Source: Verrucomicrobiaceae bacterium UBA1938 (GTDB lineage: Bacteria; Verrucomicrobiota; Verrucomicrobiia; Verrucomicrobiales; Verrucomicrobiaceae). Taken from it: DNA of 64,000 nt. Where the stretch lies: NCBI GenBank assembly GCA_002336895.1, contig DDFC01000025.1, forward strand, positions 1-64,000, in the 5' to 3' direction. Shown here in pieces: positions 36,303-44,696 of the stretch (position 1 is its first letter; each line of letters starts with the position of its first letter). Position numbers and translations under genes: made by a program. Below the pieces are notes generated by a model, which saw only the letters and a list, made by a program, of their open reading frames with translations, ran no database searches and had not been told where the DNA came from.

Positions 36303-37013
36303 ATGGCTGCGCTGGAGCCCACGCTGCTGTTTCAGCGGCTGTTCGACCACATCCCGGGCGTGTATTTCTTTGCCAAAAACAAGGCCGGGCACCTGATGTT
36401 TGCCAGCGAGGGTCTGATGCAGCGCTACCAGATGCCGGATGATTCCGAGATCATCGGGAGGACGGACTTTGACTTGAACCCGGACACGATGGCGCAGGCC
36501 TATGTGGATGACGACAAGCGCCTCCTGGCGGGCAAGGCGGAGGTGATCGAACGGGTGGAGCTGTGGTGGGACTCCCAGGGCATCCCGGACTGGTTTCTGG
36601 TGACGAAGCTGCCGCTTTTTGACCGCAGGCGGAAAGTGCAGGGCGTGATGGGAACGCTGAGGCGTCCCGACGAAGCTGAGCGCAGGCTGCCGGTGTTTCA
36701 AACGGTGGCGCAGGCGGTGGAAATCATCCGGCATGACTATGCAAAGCCGCTCTTGATTGAAGATGTGGCCAAATCCTGCGGGCAGTCGCTACGACAGCTC
36801 CAAAGGCGGTTTCAGAGTGCGTTTGGCATCACGCCGCAGGAGTTTCTGATCAAGACGCGGGTGCTGGCAGCGGTGCAGCTGCTGGAGCGCACGACGATGA
36901 CTGCCAGCGAGATCGCGCAGCAGTGCGGGTTTGTGGATGCGAGCAGCTTTACGCAGCACTTTCGCAAGCGCATGGGCGAGTCTCCGGCGGCGTACCGTCG
37001 TGCACGAAGATAA
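36303..37013 (+). CDS. AraC-family regulator with PAS sensor domain
   Basis: Cytosolic transcription factor of about 236 residues. A PAS domain occupies the N-terminal half (LFDHIPGVYFFAKNKAGH, IIGRTDFDLNP, VEGxx-like ligand core up to GVMGTLRRPDE), followed by two AraC helix-turn-helix motifs (LLIEDVAKSCGQSLRQLQRRFQ and ASEIAQQCGFVDASSFTQHF). It probably senses a metabolite and controls the divergent catabolic run. ATG 36303 is used; longer in-frame starts at 36165 (TTG) or 36201 (GTG) would add a basic leader of no recognisable domain. Confidence 0.86.
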   Translation: MAALEPTLLFQRLFDHIPGVYFFAKNKAGHLMFASEGLMQRYQMPDDSEIIGRTDFDLNPDTMAQAYVDDDKRLLAGKAEVIERVELWWDSQGIPDWFLVTKLPLFDRRRKVQGVMGTLRRPDEAERRLPVFQTVAQAVEIIRHDYAKPLLIEDVAKSCGQSLRQLQRRFQSAFGITPQEFLIKTRVLAAVQLLERTTMTASEIAQQCGFVDASSFTQHFRKRMGESPAAYRRARR

Positions 37014-37016
37014 ATC

Positions 37017-38153
37017 TCAGTGCAGCTCGTCGCACAAGGCCAGGGCCTTCAGCGCCTGGGCCGTGGCGATGTAGGTGATGTAATGGTAGTTTCCACGATA
37101 GAGCGAATGCATCCACCAGCGGCCTGAGACGCGCTGTTCGCGCTTGAGCCAGGTGATGGCGCGCTGGATGCGCACATCGCTGACGGGAATGTTGTTTTGA
37201 CGCATCAAGATGACTGCAAAGGCTGTCATGTAGGCGTCGCTGTCCGGTTTGGCGGCATCTGGCAGGCTCTGGATGAGTTTGACGACGGTGTCGCTCATCT
37301 TGAAATGCCAGTCGCTGAGGGCTGACATGTCGCGCAGTGACCAGCCGCCATCGGCGTGCTGTTTGGACGAAAGCAGGGCCAGGGCGGAATCTCGCTGCGC
37401 CTGCGGAACAAGATCGGGCATGTAGTGTGCCAGCTGAAGACGCAGGATGCGATCGTAGTCGTTCTTTGGCTGTGCGGTGCGCAGCCATGCCTTCATTTTC
37501 TCGATGCGGGCGAGCAATTCCGCATCCTTCAGGCCGGAGAGCCAGCCGGGGGCGGCGGTGACGGCGCGTGCGGCCTGCAGGGTGAGCTCGAAGTCGGTGG
37601 TGATGTGGGGGATTTCGACCTCGCCATAGCTGACGAAGGAGCCATCGGCAGACTGGCGCATGAGCATCTCATGAAGGGAGCGTTCGGTGTGTGCGGAGAG
37701 TTTGCCGGTCACGTGGCGGTCCCATTCAGCGAGGCCGAGAGAGCGCCAGATGCTGGTCCAGGAGCCGCCGTAGTATTTGATGCCGTCCTTTTCCGTCTCT
37801 TTCTGCGGCTTGACCTCTGCAGGCACGGTTTTGACAAAGTCTGCCAGCACTTCCTCCAGAGGTTGGCCGAGCTGTCGGGAGAGGGCGGGGCGCTCGCTGA
37901 GGTAGGGGCCGGTGGTGTGGCAGTTGACGCAGGTTTTTTCACGCACCCAGCAGATGGCGCCATCATCGAGGTATTTGGCGGCAGCTTTGATCGTTTCTGG
38001 GCCGAAGGCCTTTACTTTGGGTTCATCGGCGGAGGGCAGGCTGACCTGGATTCCTGCGGTCTGATACTGAAATTCGGGCTTGGGGCGGGGCTTTGGAGCA
38101 TCGACGGCAAATGCCGCCGGAGCGGCCAGCAGGAGGAAAAGGGCGTGCTTCAT
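37017..38153 (-). CDS. Exported CxxCH haem-motif protein with prenyltransferase/squalene-cyclase-like repeats
   Basis: Predicted periplasmic protein of 378 residues. Signal peptide ends near AAFAVD. A single c-type haem site, C75-V-N-C78-H79, comes early, in a small N-terminal domain. From about residue 140 the sequence forms helical alpha/alpha-toroid repeats with QSADGSF and KQHADGGWSL, resembling terpenoid cyclase QW-type repeats, and HYITYIATAQALKAL at the end. The DxDD cyclase motif is not visible, so this is unlikely to be a true squalene cyclase. It may be an electron carrier or sensor. Last gene of a five-gene operon; its start overlaps the preceding gene's stop by 4 bp. Confidence 0.82.
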   Translation of the reverse strand: MKHALFLLLAAPAAFAVDAPKPRPKPEFQYQTAGIQVSLPSADEPKVKAFGPETIKAAAKYLDDGAICWVREKTCVNCHTTGPYLSERPALSRQLGQPLEEVLADFVKTVPAEVKPQKETEKDGIKYYGGSWTSIWRSLGLAEWDRHVTGKLSAHTERSLHEMLMRQSADGSFVSYGEVEIPHITTDFELTLQAARAVTAAPGWLSGLKDAELLARIEKMKAWLRTAQPKNDYDRILRLQLAHYMPDLVPQAQRDSALALLSSKQHADGGWSLRDMSALSDWHFKMSDTVVKLIQSLPDAAKPDSDAYMTAFAVILMRQNNIPVSDVRIQRAITWLKREQRVSGRWWMHSLYRGNYHYITYIATAQALKALALCDELH

Positions 38154-38806
38154 GCACGAGCCTGTACGCTGCGACTCTCGGCAATCAATCGCGCCAGGGA
38201 AACAGAGTCATCCTCATACAGCCATTTGCGCATGGCTGCGGCGATTTGCGGCCATTCGTGGTCAAGCATGGCAAACCAGGCGGTGTCGCGGTTTTCGCCC
38301 TTGATGATCATGTGCTGGCGGAAGATGCCTTCAAAGGTGAAGCCGAGGCGAAGGGCGGCGGCGCGGCTGGGGGCATTGCGTGCATCGCATTTCCATTCCA
38401 TGCGGCGGTAGCCGAGCTGCTCGAAGCAATAACGCAGCAGCAGATAGCAGGATTCGGTGTTGGTCTTGGTGCGCTGTGCTGCCGGGGAATACCAGATGTT
38501 TCCCAGCTCTGCCACGCCGTGCTCGGCACGGATGCTCATGAGTGAGATGCTGCCGAGGGGCTGGCGGGTGCCGGTGGCGCGCACGGTGAAGGCGATGACA
38601 TTGGGCGTGGCCTGCCATTCGCGGAGAAAGGCGGCCTGATCTTCGACATCGGCAAAAGGGCCGCGGGGCATGAAGCGCCACAGTTTGCGTGTGGTTTCAT
38701 CGACATGCGAGATGGCGTGGAGTGCTGCCACGTCCGCAGCCACATCGAGCGGGGTGAGGGTGACAAAGCGGCCTTCGAAAATCTGGGGGGCGGGCTGGGG
38801 TTTCAT
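38150..38806 (-). CDS. GNAT acetyltransferase (RimJ/RimL type)
   Basis: Cytosolic 218-residue N-acetyltransferase. FEGRFVTLTPLDVAADVAAL opens the domain, and the acetyl-CoA region is NTESCYLLLRYCFEQLGYRRMEWKCDARNAPSRAAALRLGF. The acceptor (ribosomal protein, amino acid or antibiotic) is not predictable. The next gene's start overlaps its stop by 4 bp. ATG 38806 fits the family's N-terminus. Confidence 0.88.
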   Translation of the reverse strand: MKPQPAPQIFEGRFVTLTPLDVAADVAALHAISHVDETTRKLWRFMPRGPFADVEDQAAFLREWQATPNVIAFTVRATGTRQPLGSISLMSIRAEHGVAELGNIWYSPAAQRTKTNTESCYLLLRYCFEQLGYRRMEWKCDARNAPSRAAALRLGFTFEGIFRQHMIIKGENRDTAWFAMLDHEWPQIAAAMRKWLYEDDSVSLARLIAESRSVQARA

Positions 38807-38807
38807 G

Positions 38808-39272
38808 TCAGTTTTCTGGCTGAACAATGACGTCTGTCTTGATGGAATTGGCAATGAAGCACTGCTCATGGGCAAGATGATGCAGGTGCTCGACTTCGGC
38901 GGCAGAGGGGTGTTTTTCGCCGCCCCAGATGATTTTTGGGCGCAGGGAGATGCGGCTAATCCAAAGCACGCCGTGCTCATTTTGCGTCATGATGCCTTCT
39001 GCTGCGTCATCGTAGCTTTCAGGGAGGAAGCCGGCGTCGCATGCGACGTGGAGAAACCAGAGCATGTGGCAGCTGGAGACGGAGGCGACAAACAGCTCCT
39101 CGGGGTCGATGCCGGCGGGGTTGGACCACGGGGCGGGCACGATGTGCGGGGAGGGCGAGCCGGGCACGACGGCACCACCATCGAAATAGAGCGCATGTTC
39201 GCGCGAATAACGGCGGCTGAGGAAATCGGGACCCTGGTTTTTCCAGCGGATGGTGGCGGTGTAGGTGGACAT
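38808..39272 (-). CDS. OsmC-family peroxiredoxin-like protein
   Basis: Cytosolic 154-residue protein. The two redox cysteines are C68 (FVASVSSCHMLWFLHVA) and C138 (HEQCFIANSI), as in OsmC/Ohr proteins that reduce organic hydroperoxides. The N-terminus YTATIRWKNQG is typical. ATG 39272 overlaps the stop of the upstream PaiB-like gene by one base (TGATG), indicating translational coupling. Confidence 0.9.
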   Translation of the reverse strand: MSTYTATIRWKNQGPDFLSRRYSREHALYFDGGAVVPGSPSPHIVPAPWSNPAGIDPEELFVASVSSCHMLWFLHVACDAGFLPESYDDAAEGIMTQNEHGVLWISRISLRPKIIWGGEKHPSAAEVEHLHHLAHEQCFIANSIKTDVIVQPEN

Positions 39273-39874
39273 CAGAGGCACTCCTTCATCATCTGGGCTG
39301 TCTCACGGTCGGTCTGATCGGTGCTTTTTTCGAGCATGGCGATGACTCCGGGCGCATCTTGTGGACGGTTTTGACTGAGTTTGAACTTGCCTTCGAGACG
39401 GGTGATTTCGATTTCGATGCCGACGATTCCCTTCATGAGGCCATCGCGAAATTCGGGCGGGAGCTTTCCATTCCAGCGGTTGGGGCGTCCGGTTTCGTAG
39501 AATTCAACGAGATCATGCAGCATTTGCACAAATCGGTCATGATCAGTAACGATGCGTGGAATGCCGTAGGCATGCACGGCGGTGTAGTTCCAGGTGGGGA
39601 CGGCGGGCTGGGTGGTATACCAGGCCGGGGAGATGTAGGCGTGGGGGCCAGTGAAGACGACGAGGACCTCGGAACTGCCGAAATGACGCCACTGAGGGTT
39701 GGCGCGGGCCATGTGAGAAATGAGAGTGTTTTGTGTCGGATTCAGCAAAAAAGGCAGGTGGGTGGCCTGCGGCACGCCGCCCTCCTGTGACACGATCGTG
39801 GCAAAGCTGTGGCGCTGAATGAATGCGTGCAGGGTGCCGAGGTCGTCGATCTGAAAATGGGATGGGGTGTACAT
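39272..39874 (-). CDS. PaiB-like FMN-binding protein
   Basis: Cytosolic 200-residue flavin-binding protein of the PaiB family, called negative transcriptional regulators in Bacillus. MYTPSHFQIDDLGTLHAFIQRHSFATIVS is the standard opening; HMARANPQW and TGPHAYISPAWY follow, and VPTWNYTAVHAYG is the diagnostic central motif. The DNA-binding role is not general in the family; flavin-linked oxidoreductase activity is also possible. Confidence 0.9.
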   Translation of the reverse strand: MYTPSHFQIDDLGTLHAFIQRHSFATIVSQEGGVPQATHLPFLLNPTQNTLISHMARANPQWRHFGSSEVLVVFTGPHAYISPAWYTTQPAVPTWNYTAVHAYGIPRIVTDHDRFVQMLHDLVEFYETGRPNRWNGKLPPEFRDGLMKGIVGIEIEITRLEGKFKLSQNRPQDAPGVIAMLEKSTDQTDRETAQMMKECL

Positions 39875-39878
39875 GGCC

Positions 39879-40850
39879 CTACTTTTTCTTTTCTGGCGGC
39901 GCGGGGAGGGGGGTGGTGTCGATGGTGACTTCGTCGCCACGGAGGGTTTTGCCGACGAAGAGTTTGGCCCGGGCGATGACTTCGGGATGGCTGACGGAGC
40001 CGTGGCCACCGTCGGTGATGGGTATGAGGAGGGATGGGACGCCGGCTTTCTGGAGTGCGGCGTGGATGGTTTCGGCGTTGAGGTAGGCGACGCGTTTGTC
40101 AGCGGTGCCGTGGAAGGTGATGAAGGGCGGGTCGTCCTTGGTGACATAGGTCACGGGAGAAGCAGCGACAGCTTCGGCGTGTTTTGCTTCATAGGTGCCG
40201 CCTAGGAGACCGGAGACGGCGGGGTCATCGACGATGGGTTTGCCTTCCTTGTCGAACATGAGGGCCTTGGTGAAGTCTTCGGGGCCGCAGAGGTTGACGA
40301 CGCACTGGACGCGGCTGCTGAAGGAGGTGCTGGGGCCGAGATCGCCTTCGAGTTCTTTGACGTCGCCGCTGGTGCCGATGAGGGAGGAGAGATGGCCGCC
40401 TGCGGAGCTGCCCATGACGGCGATTTTGTCGGGGTCGAGATTGTATTCCTTGGCGTGGGCGCGGATCCAGCGGATGGCGGCTTTGCAGTCGTAGATCTGG
40501 GAGGGCCAGTGGGCTTCCTTGGTGAGGCGGTAGCCGACGGCGACTGCGGCGTAGTCGCCAGTGCGGGAGAACTGGATGGCGGCGGCGGCGTAACCGAGGC
40601 GGTCGCCATTGACCCAGCCACCACCGTGGATGAGGGCGACGACAGGGATGGGCTTGTCGGTGTTGCGCTTTTTGGGGAGGTAGAGATCGACCTTCTGCTT
40701 GGGGTTGTCGTTGCCGGCGTAGGGCAGGTCGAGGTGGAGTTCGACCTGGTCTTTTTCAGCTTTGCTGATGACGTTTTGTTTTTGGGCGCTGAGATCCTGG
40801 GCCCATGTGGATGAAGTGACGAGAAGCAGAAGCGGAAGGATGTGTTTCAT
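39879..40850 (-). CDS. Secreted alpha/beta hydrolase (BD-FAE/acetyl-xylan esterase-like)
   Basis: Exported 323-residue esterase. Signal peptide MKHILPLLLLVTSSTWAQ. Oxyanion HGGGW (75-79), nucleophile Ser149 in GSSAGGHLS, and acid/base in FHGTADKRV and DGGHGSVSHPE. Similar in plan to the esterase at 20522 but with the complete HGGGW. First gene of the five-gene operon that continues to 37017, with gaps of 4, -1, 1 and -4 bp. Confidence 0.9.
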   Translation of the reverse strand: MKHILPLLLLVTSSTWAQDLSAQKQNVISKAEKDQVELHLDLPYAGNDNPKQKVDLYLPKKRNTDKPIPVVALIHGGGWVNGDRLGYAAAAIQFSRTGDYAAVAVGYRLTKEAHWPSQIYDCKAAIRWIRAHAKEYNLDPDKIAVMGSSAGGHLSSLIGTSGDVKELEGDLGPSTSFSSRVQCVVNLCGPEDFTKALMFDKEGKPIVDDPAVSGLLGGTYEAKHAEAVAASPVTYVTKDDPPFITFHGTADKRVAYLNAETIHAALQKAGVPSLLIPITDGGHGSVSHPEVIARAKLFVGKTLRGDEVTIDTTPLPAPPEKKK

Positions 40851-40881
40851 GGTGGGCAGAGTACGGGGAAGGTGGCGAAAA

Positions 40882-41394
40882 CTAACAGCGACGGTAAATC
40901 AGCATAGGCATGGTGAGAATGGTTTCCGGGTGGGAGCAGTCAAAGCCAAGTTTTTCCAGCACGCGCCGGGAACGCAGGTGATCGGGATGCACATCTGCGA
41001 ACAGCGGTTCCACCGGGTGGTGTGTGTCAAACCATTCGAGCCAGGCACGGCCGACCTCGATGGCGTAACCCTGGCCCCAGCAAGATTTCGCCAGACGAAA
41101 GCCAAGCTCGATGCGCTGCCCGTCAGGAAGGTAAAACAAACCGCTGTCGCCGATGGGCTTGCCGGTGTCTCGATGAAGGATCAACCGCTTGCTGAAACCA
41201 TGAAGTCTTTGATGTTCGCGGTATCGATGAATGCGGCGGCGCGAGTCTTCCAGCGTGAGGTCGGCGCCGCCGGGAATGAACTGCATGACCGAAGGGTCGG
41301 AGAACCAGTCGAAGGCATGCTCGGCATCCTCTTCCTCGAAAGGGCGCATGCGGGTGCGCTCGGTTTCGATCCAGTGATGGTTCGGGAGAGGCAT
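40882..41394 (-). CDS. GNAT acetyltransferase
   Basis: Cytosolic 170-residue N-acetyltransferase of the RimJ/L type: IETERTRMRPFEEEDAEHAF opening and ELGFRLAKSCWGQGYAIEVGRAWLEWF acetyl-CoA loop (Q/RxxGxG-like). It ends in VLEKLGFDCSH, the usual close. Acceptor unknown. It is 31 bp upstream of the esterase operon on the same strand and could be part of it. ATG 41394 is chosen over a TTG four codons earlier. Confidence 0.86.
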   Translation of the reverse strand: MPLPNHHWIETERTRMRPFEEEDAEHAFDWFSDPSVMQFIPGGADLTLEDSRRRIHRYREHQRLHGFSKRLILHRDTGKPIGDSGLFYLPDGQRIELGFRLAKSCWGQGYAIEVGRAWLEWFDTHHPVEPLFADVHPDHLRSRRVLEKLGFDCSHPETILTMPMLIYRRC

Positions 41395-41662
41395 GGGCCA
41401 TCTCAACGACGTTTTGCGTCAAAAGCAACTCCCATGAACTCGCCACCCCCGTTGATACTCGACAAATCTGCGCCCCATAACGGGGTTGACGTGCTCGACA
41501 AAATTGTTTTTCATCAAGCAATTAGGCATCGCAACACTCATTCTTTTCGTCGCGGGGCGCTTTCTCATGTTGAGGCTTTTCCCGCCGTTCGAGCATCTGA
41601 AACCCTTTTAGCGCCATGAGCTTTCACCAAAAGCCCGCAAGGCCCAACCATACGCTGCAGCA

Positions 41663-42166
41663 ATGAAGACCTACTTTACAGGAAAGTTTTCCGCCAGGCG
41701 TCCCATTACGATAATTGTCGGTTTAGTCCTGACGGTGGTTGGTGTTTGCTTCGCTGTCATGTGGGTGCCGCAGATGAACAAGCAACTGTCCCTGGCTCAA
41801 GTGATGGGCACGATCTGCGCCCTTCTTTTTATTCTCGTCTTTCTCGGCGGCGGCTGTTTTCTCCTGTATAAAATCGCAAAAAACCAGAAGACGGTCCTGA
41901 TGATTACGTCTGACGGAGTTTCTTATGGGACGAAGCTGTATCGTTGGGAAGACATCACCGAAATCGGAATCATGGAAAAATACGCAAGACGGAAGGATCT
42001 CTACTGCGAGACGCGATTACATCCCTGCACAATCGAGCTTCTCCTCTCCCGAGGGTTGAGTTCTGAGCAGACTGCGGCGCTGTTTGGAGCGCTCCGCAGT
42101 GAGGTGGTTCCGCTCCACCCGCACCTTTGTTTGAGCGAAGACGACGCTGAGAAATCGCACTGCTAA
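41663..42166 (+). CDS. Two-TM membrane protein with PH-like tail, copy A
   Basis: Small membrane protein of 167 residues without an assigned family. Two hydrophobic segments (about 14-35 and 47-70) are followed by a soluble beta-rich domain, ITSDGVSYGTKLYRWEDITEIGI, which resembles bacterial PH-like (YcxB/YdbT type) domains. The gene at 42263 has the same layout and shares GV-YG---Y-W--I and the ending VVPLHPHL/LYPHL, so the two are tandem paralogues. Slightly lower GC than the surroundings. Function unknown. Confidence 0.7.
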   Translation: MKTYFTGKFSARRPITIIVGLVLTVVGVCFAVMWVPQMNKQLSLAQVMGTICALLFILVFLGGGCFLLYKIAKNQKTVLMITSDGVSYGTKLYRWEDITEIGIMEKYARRKDLYCETRLHPCTIELLLSRGLSSEQTAALFGALRSEVVPLHPHLCLSEDDAEKSHC

Positions 42167-42262
42167 CAAACTGGCCGCACCGAATCCCGCGATCGCGTCG
42201 CAGTCGCCCACAGGTCCAACGTGGCCCGGCTTTTTTCGTTTGCCCCACTCAACACACCCAGC

Positions 42263-42748
42263 ATGACGCAAGAAGTCTATCATACTGCGACATTCCATTA
42301 TCGGCGTCTTCCCACATTGATCATGGGAATGGTGTGCGTTGCGTTCTCCTCCTTCTTTCTGATTCACCTTTTCCCGCCGTGGGTTGCCGCTTGGCATGAT
42401 CCCAGCAAGCTGGTTCTTGGCCTGTTTCCAATCGGCGTCCTGAGTCTCTTCGCTTTTATCGGTGCCACGCTGATTCGATACTATCTGACTGATTTTCGCC
42501 TGGAGCTGCGGATCGATTCACAGGGAGTCCAGTATGGACGTCGCTTCTATCCCTGGACAGAAATTGGTTCGCTGTCTGGTCGGTGGAATCACGGGAGGTT
42601 CCAGTTACTTCTTCACCGGAGAGGGTTTATCGCACTGGATCGACATCTTCTGACTGACATCGCACTCACGGAGGATGAGTATGACCGCCTCATGGAGAGA
42701 CTGAACGACGATATTTGGGACCTGTATCCACACCTTAGAATCGGATGA
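42263..42748 (+). CDS. Two-TM membrane protein with PH-like tail, copy B
   Basis: Paralogue of the preceding gene, 161 residues. Two membrane segments (about 18-40 and 50-72), then RIDSQGVQYGRRFYPWTEIGSL and a final LYPHLRIG. The 96 bp gap has no clear signal. ATG 42263 places TMs at the same distance from the start as in the upstream copy. Function unknown. Confidence 0.7.
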   Translation: MTQEVYHTATFHYRRLPTLIMGMVCVAFSSFFLIHLFPPWVAAWHDPSKLVLGLFPIGVLSLFAFIGATLIRYYLTDFRLELRIDSQGVQYGRRFYPWTEIGSLSGRWNHGRFQLLLHRRGFIALDRHLLTDIALTEDEYDRLMERLNDDIWDLYPHLRIG

Positions 42749-42868
42749 GCCTGGAAGCGCGCCATTAACGCGGGGTTGAGGGCGCGTGTCTAGTGTGCTG
42801 TCACGGAAGTTCCTTGCATCAAGCGATCGCAGTCGTGACACGAACGGGCCCGCGGCGGGATGTCGTGG

Positions 42869-43010
42869 CAGACGCTGCTGGTGAGCGCGGAGCGGGAAGA
42901 AGGCGCTGGGTTTGCTTCCCCGTCGGGAATGTCCATACCCAGGGTCGCCTCGCTCAGGCTCGGCTGACCCTGGGCTCAACTCCACAGCTCCGTTGGAGCT
43001 GGTGTGCAGC
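42869..43010. repeat. Intergenic hairpin repeat, copy 1
   Basis: Part of a 327 bp gene-free stretch. Starting with CAGACGCTGCTGGTG (42869-42883), it contains GCTGGGTTTGCTTCCCCGT and a hairpin: CCCAGGGTC (42938-42946) pairs with GACCCTGGG (42966-42974). The same order and nearly the same bases occur at 43871-44010. It looks like a REP/MITE-type noncoding element; no transposase is nearby. Confidence 0.8.
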
Positions 43011-43075
43011 AGAGCGATGAGAAAAAGAAATCTTCAAAGTTCCTTACTTGTGTAAAAGATTTGTGTCGTAGGACA

Positions 43076-43537
43076 CTAGACTGACTTGAAGAAGTAGATT
43101 TTGCTGTGTCCGTGCGAATCCCAGTCGGGGATCTGGCCGACGATTTTGAAGCCGTGGGACAGGTAGAACTGAGGGGCCTGATAGTCCATGGTATCGACAT
43201 AGACATGCTTGCAGCCGCGCTCGATGGCGATGCGTTCGGCTTCAGCGAGGAGGGCGGAGCCGATGCCTTGGGAGCGCCATGAGGGGCTCACGGACATGAT
43301 GGAGATGCGCAGCCAGGAGAGCTGGGTTTCGGCGAAGAGGCCGCCGATGACGGCAGCACCGGAATGAGCGAGGAGGGTGAGCGGGCGGGCGCCGTGCTGT
43401 GGATCGTGCAGCAAGGTCATGAACGCGGGATTGACGGCCCAGTTGTGCTCACGAAGCCACTGGCGGACGAGGTCGCAGCCGGGGGCTGTGGTGTCTGATG
43501 CGGTGGTGAGGCGCCAGGCGGTGTGGGAATCACTCAT
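43076..43537 (-). CDS. GNAT acetyltransferase
   Basis: Cytosolic 153-residue protein of the GNAT superfamily. The acetyl-CoA motif is VSPSWRSQGIGSALLAEAERIAIERGC, followed by VDTMDYQAPQFYLSHGFKIVG, a typical close. It may modify small molecules or proteins; the acceptor is not predictable. Its ATG overlaps the stop of the upstream pentapeptide gene by 4 bp. Confidence 0.9.
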   Translation of the reverse strand: MSDSHTAWRLTTASDTTAPGCDLVRQWLREHNWAVNPAFMTLLHDPQHGARPLTLLAHSGAAVIGGLFAETQLSWLRISIMSVSPSWRSQGIGSALLAEAERIAIERGCKHVYVDTMDYQAPQFYLSHGFKIVGQIPDWDSHGHSKIYFFKSV

Positions 43538-43812
43538 GACGACTGGTTCCGATAAACTTGCAGCAGATCGGTGACGAGGATGCCGTCGATGCGCATGCCT
43601 TCGTAGCAGGCGTTGGCGATGCTCATGTGGGAGCAGTTGGCGTTAGAGATGACGGCACTCGACAGATTCACGTCCTCCAAGTGTGCGGAGGACAGATTGA
43701 CATCCACAAAGCGGGCTTCTGAGAGATTCACATCGTGGAATCTGGCGGAGCTGAGCCGGGTGTTGATGAATTCGGCGTTGCTGAGGTCAGCGTTTTCTGT
43801 TTTGAGGGGCAT
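43534..43812 (-). CDS. Small pentapeptide-repeat protein
   Basis: 92 residues with about eight A(N/D)Lxx-type repeats (NADLSNAEF, NLSEARF, NLSSAHL, NLSSAVI) forming a short quadrilateral beta-helix. No signal peptide. Related proteins include gyrase-protecting DNA mimics, but this one is much shorter than those and the function is unknown. It is coupled to the GNAT gene downstream by a 4 bp overlap. Confidence 0.85.
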   Translation of the reverse strand: MPLKTENADLSNAEFINTRLSSARFHDVNLSEARFVDVNLSSAHLEDVNLSSAVISNANCSHMSIANACYEGMRIDGILVTDLLQVYRNQSS

Positions 43813-43870
43813 GGAGTCACTCGTGGGTTTTGGAGGTGGCGGGGCGATCTTAGCGCGGCGGGGTTCTTGA

Positions 43871-44010
43871 CAGACGCTGCTGGTGGGCTTGGGATGTGGA
43901 GGTGTGCTGGGTTTGCTTCCCCGTTGTGCATGTCAATACCCAGGGTCGCCTCGCTTAGGCTCGGCTGACCCTGGGCTGCGATATGCCGCCCCTTTGGGGC
44001 TGAAAAGCAA
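43871..44010. repeat. Intergenic hairpin repeat, copy 2
   Basis: Second copy of the element at 42869-43010, about 1 kb away and in the same orientation. It keeps CAGACGCTGCTGGTG (43871-43885), the GGGTTTGCTTCCCCGT box, and the CCCAGGGTC (43939-43947)/GACCCTGGG (43967-43975) hairpin. A second small hairpin, GCCCC-TTT-GGGGC, follows at about 43988-44000. The pair brackets the GNAT/pentapeptide genes. Confidence 0.8.
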
Positions 44011-44072
44011 ATCGTAGCGAGTGTGTTCTTATTGTCGCAGGCCGCATTTACTGAGCGCGAGGGGGCACTGAA

Positions 44073-44696
44073 TCATGGGGTGTGGGGTGGAGTGTCGTGG
44101 CCGTCGCGGAGCCAGCGATAGTCCATTTGTCTGGCTGTGGCGAGGGCGAGGGATTCTGACTGGAGGCGGGAGACGAGGTGGAGGGACATGTCGATGCCAG
44201 CGGAGATGCCTGCCGAGGTGATGATGGAGCCCTGATCGATCCAGCGGACATTTTCTTCGACGGTGACATTTGGAAACATGGATTTCATTGCGGCGATGTC
44301 CGACCAGTGAGTGGTGGCGTGTTTTCCGTCGAGAAGTCCGGCTTTGGCAAGGAGGAATGAGCCGGTGCAAACACCGGCAATGAGCTGCGCTTTTGCCGCT
44401 GTGGAGGTGATCCACTGAATGACAGTTTCTTTTTTGAGCTCTGCTGTGACGATGCCACCGGGGATGACGAGGAGATCGATGGCTGGGTGATCGGCGAAGG
44501 AGAAGGCGGGGGTGACGATGAAGTTGTTGCGGGCGCGGACGGGCGCGGTGGTTTCGCTGACCATGAAGACATTGAAGGGAGGCGATGAACCGGGTTCCAG
44601 GCGAGGTTTGACGCGGGAGGCGACGGAGAAGACTTCGAACGGGCCGCCGAGGTCGAGGACTTCGATGTCGTCGAAAGTGAAGATGCCTACGTTCAT
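44073..44696 (-). CDS. DJ-1/PfpI family protein
   Basis: Cytosolic 207-residue glutamine-amidotransferase-like protein. VGIFTFDDIEVLDLGGPFEVF opening, nucleophile C110 in AGVCTGSFLLAKAGLL, and H130 (THWSD), the typical set for the DJ-1/GATase1 group that precedes AraC regulators or acts as isonitrile hydratase. No AraC domain is fused here. ATG 44696 overlaps the upstream thioesterase stop by 4 bp. Confidence 0.88.
   Translation of the reverse strand: MNVGIFTFDDIEVLDLGGPFEVFSVASRVKPRLEPGSSPPFNVFMVSETTAPVRARNNFIVTPAFSFADHPAIDLLVIPGGIVTAELKKETVIQWITSTAAKAQLIAGVCTGSFLLAKAGLLDGKHATTHWSDIAAMKSMFPNVTVEENVRWIDQGSIITSAGISAGIDMSLHLVSRLQSESLALATARQMDYRWLRDGHDTPPHTP

Noticed and set aside
37017..38153. 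True squalene-hopene cyclase
   Set aside because: No DxDD catalytic motif, far shorter than the roughly 630 residues expected, and it has an exported haem motif.
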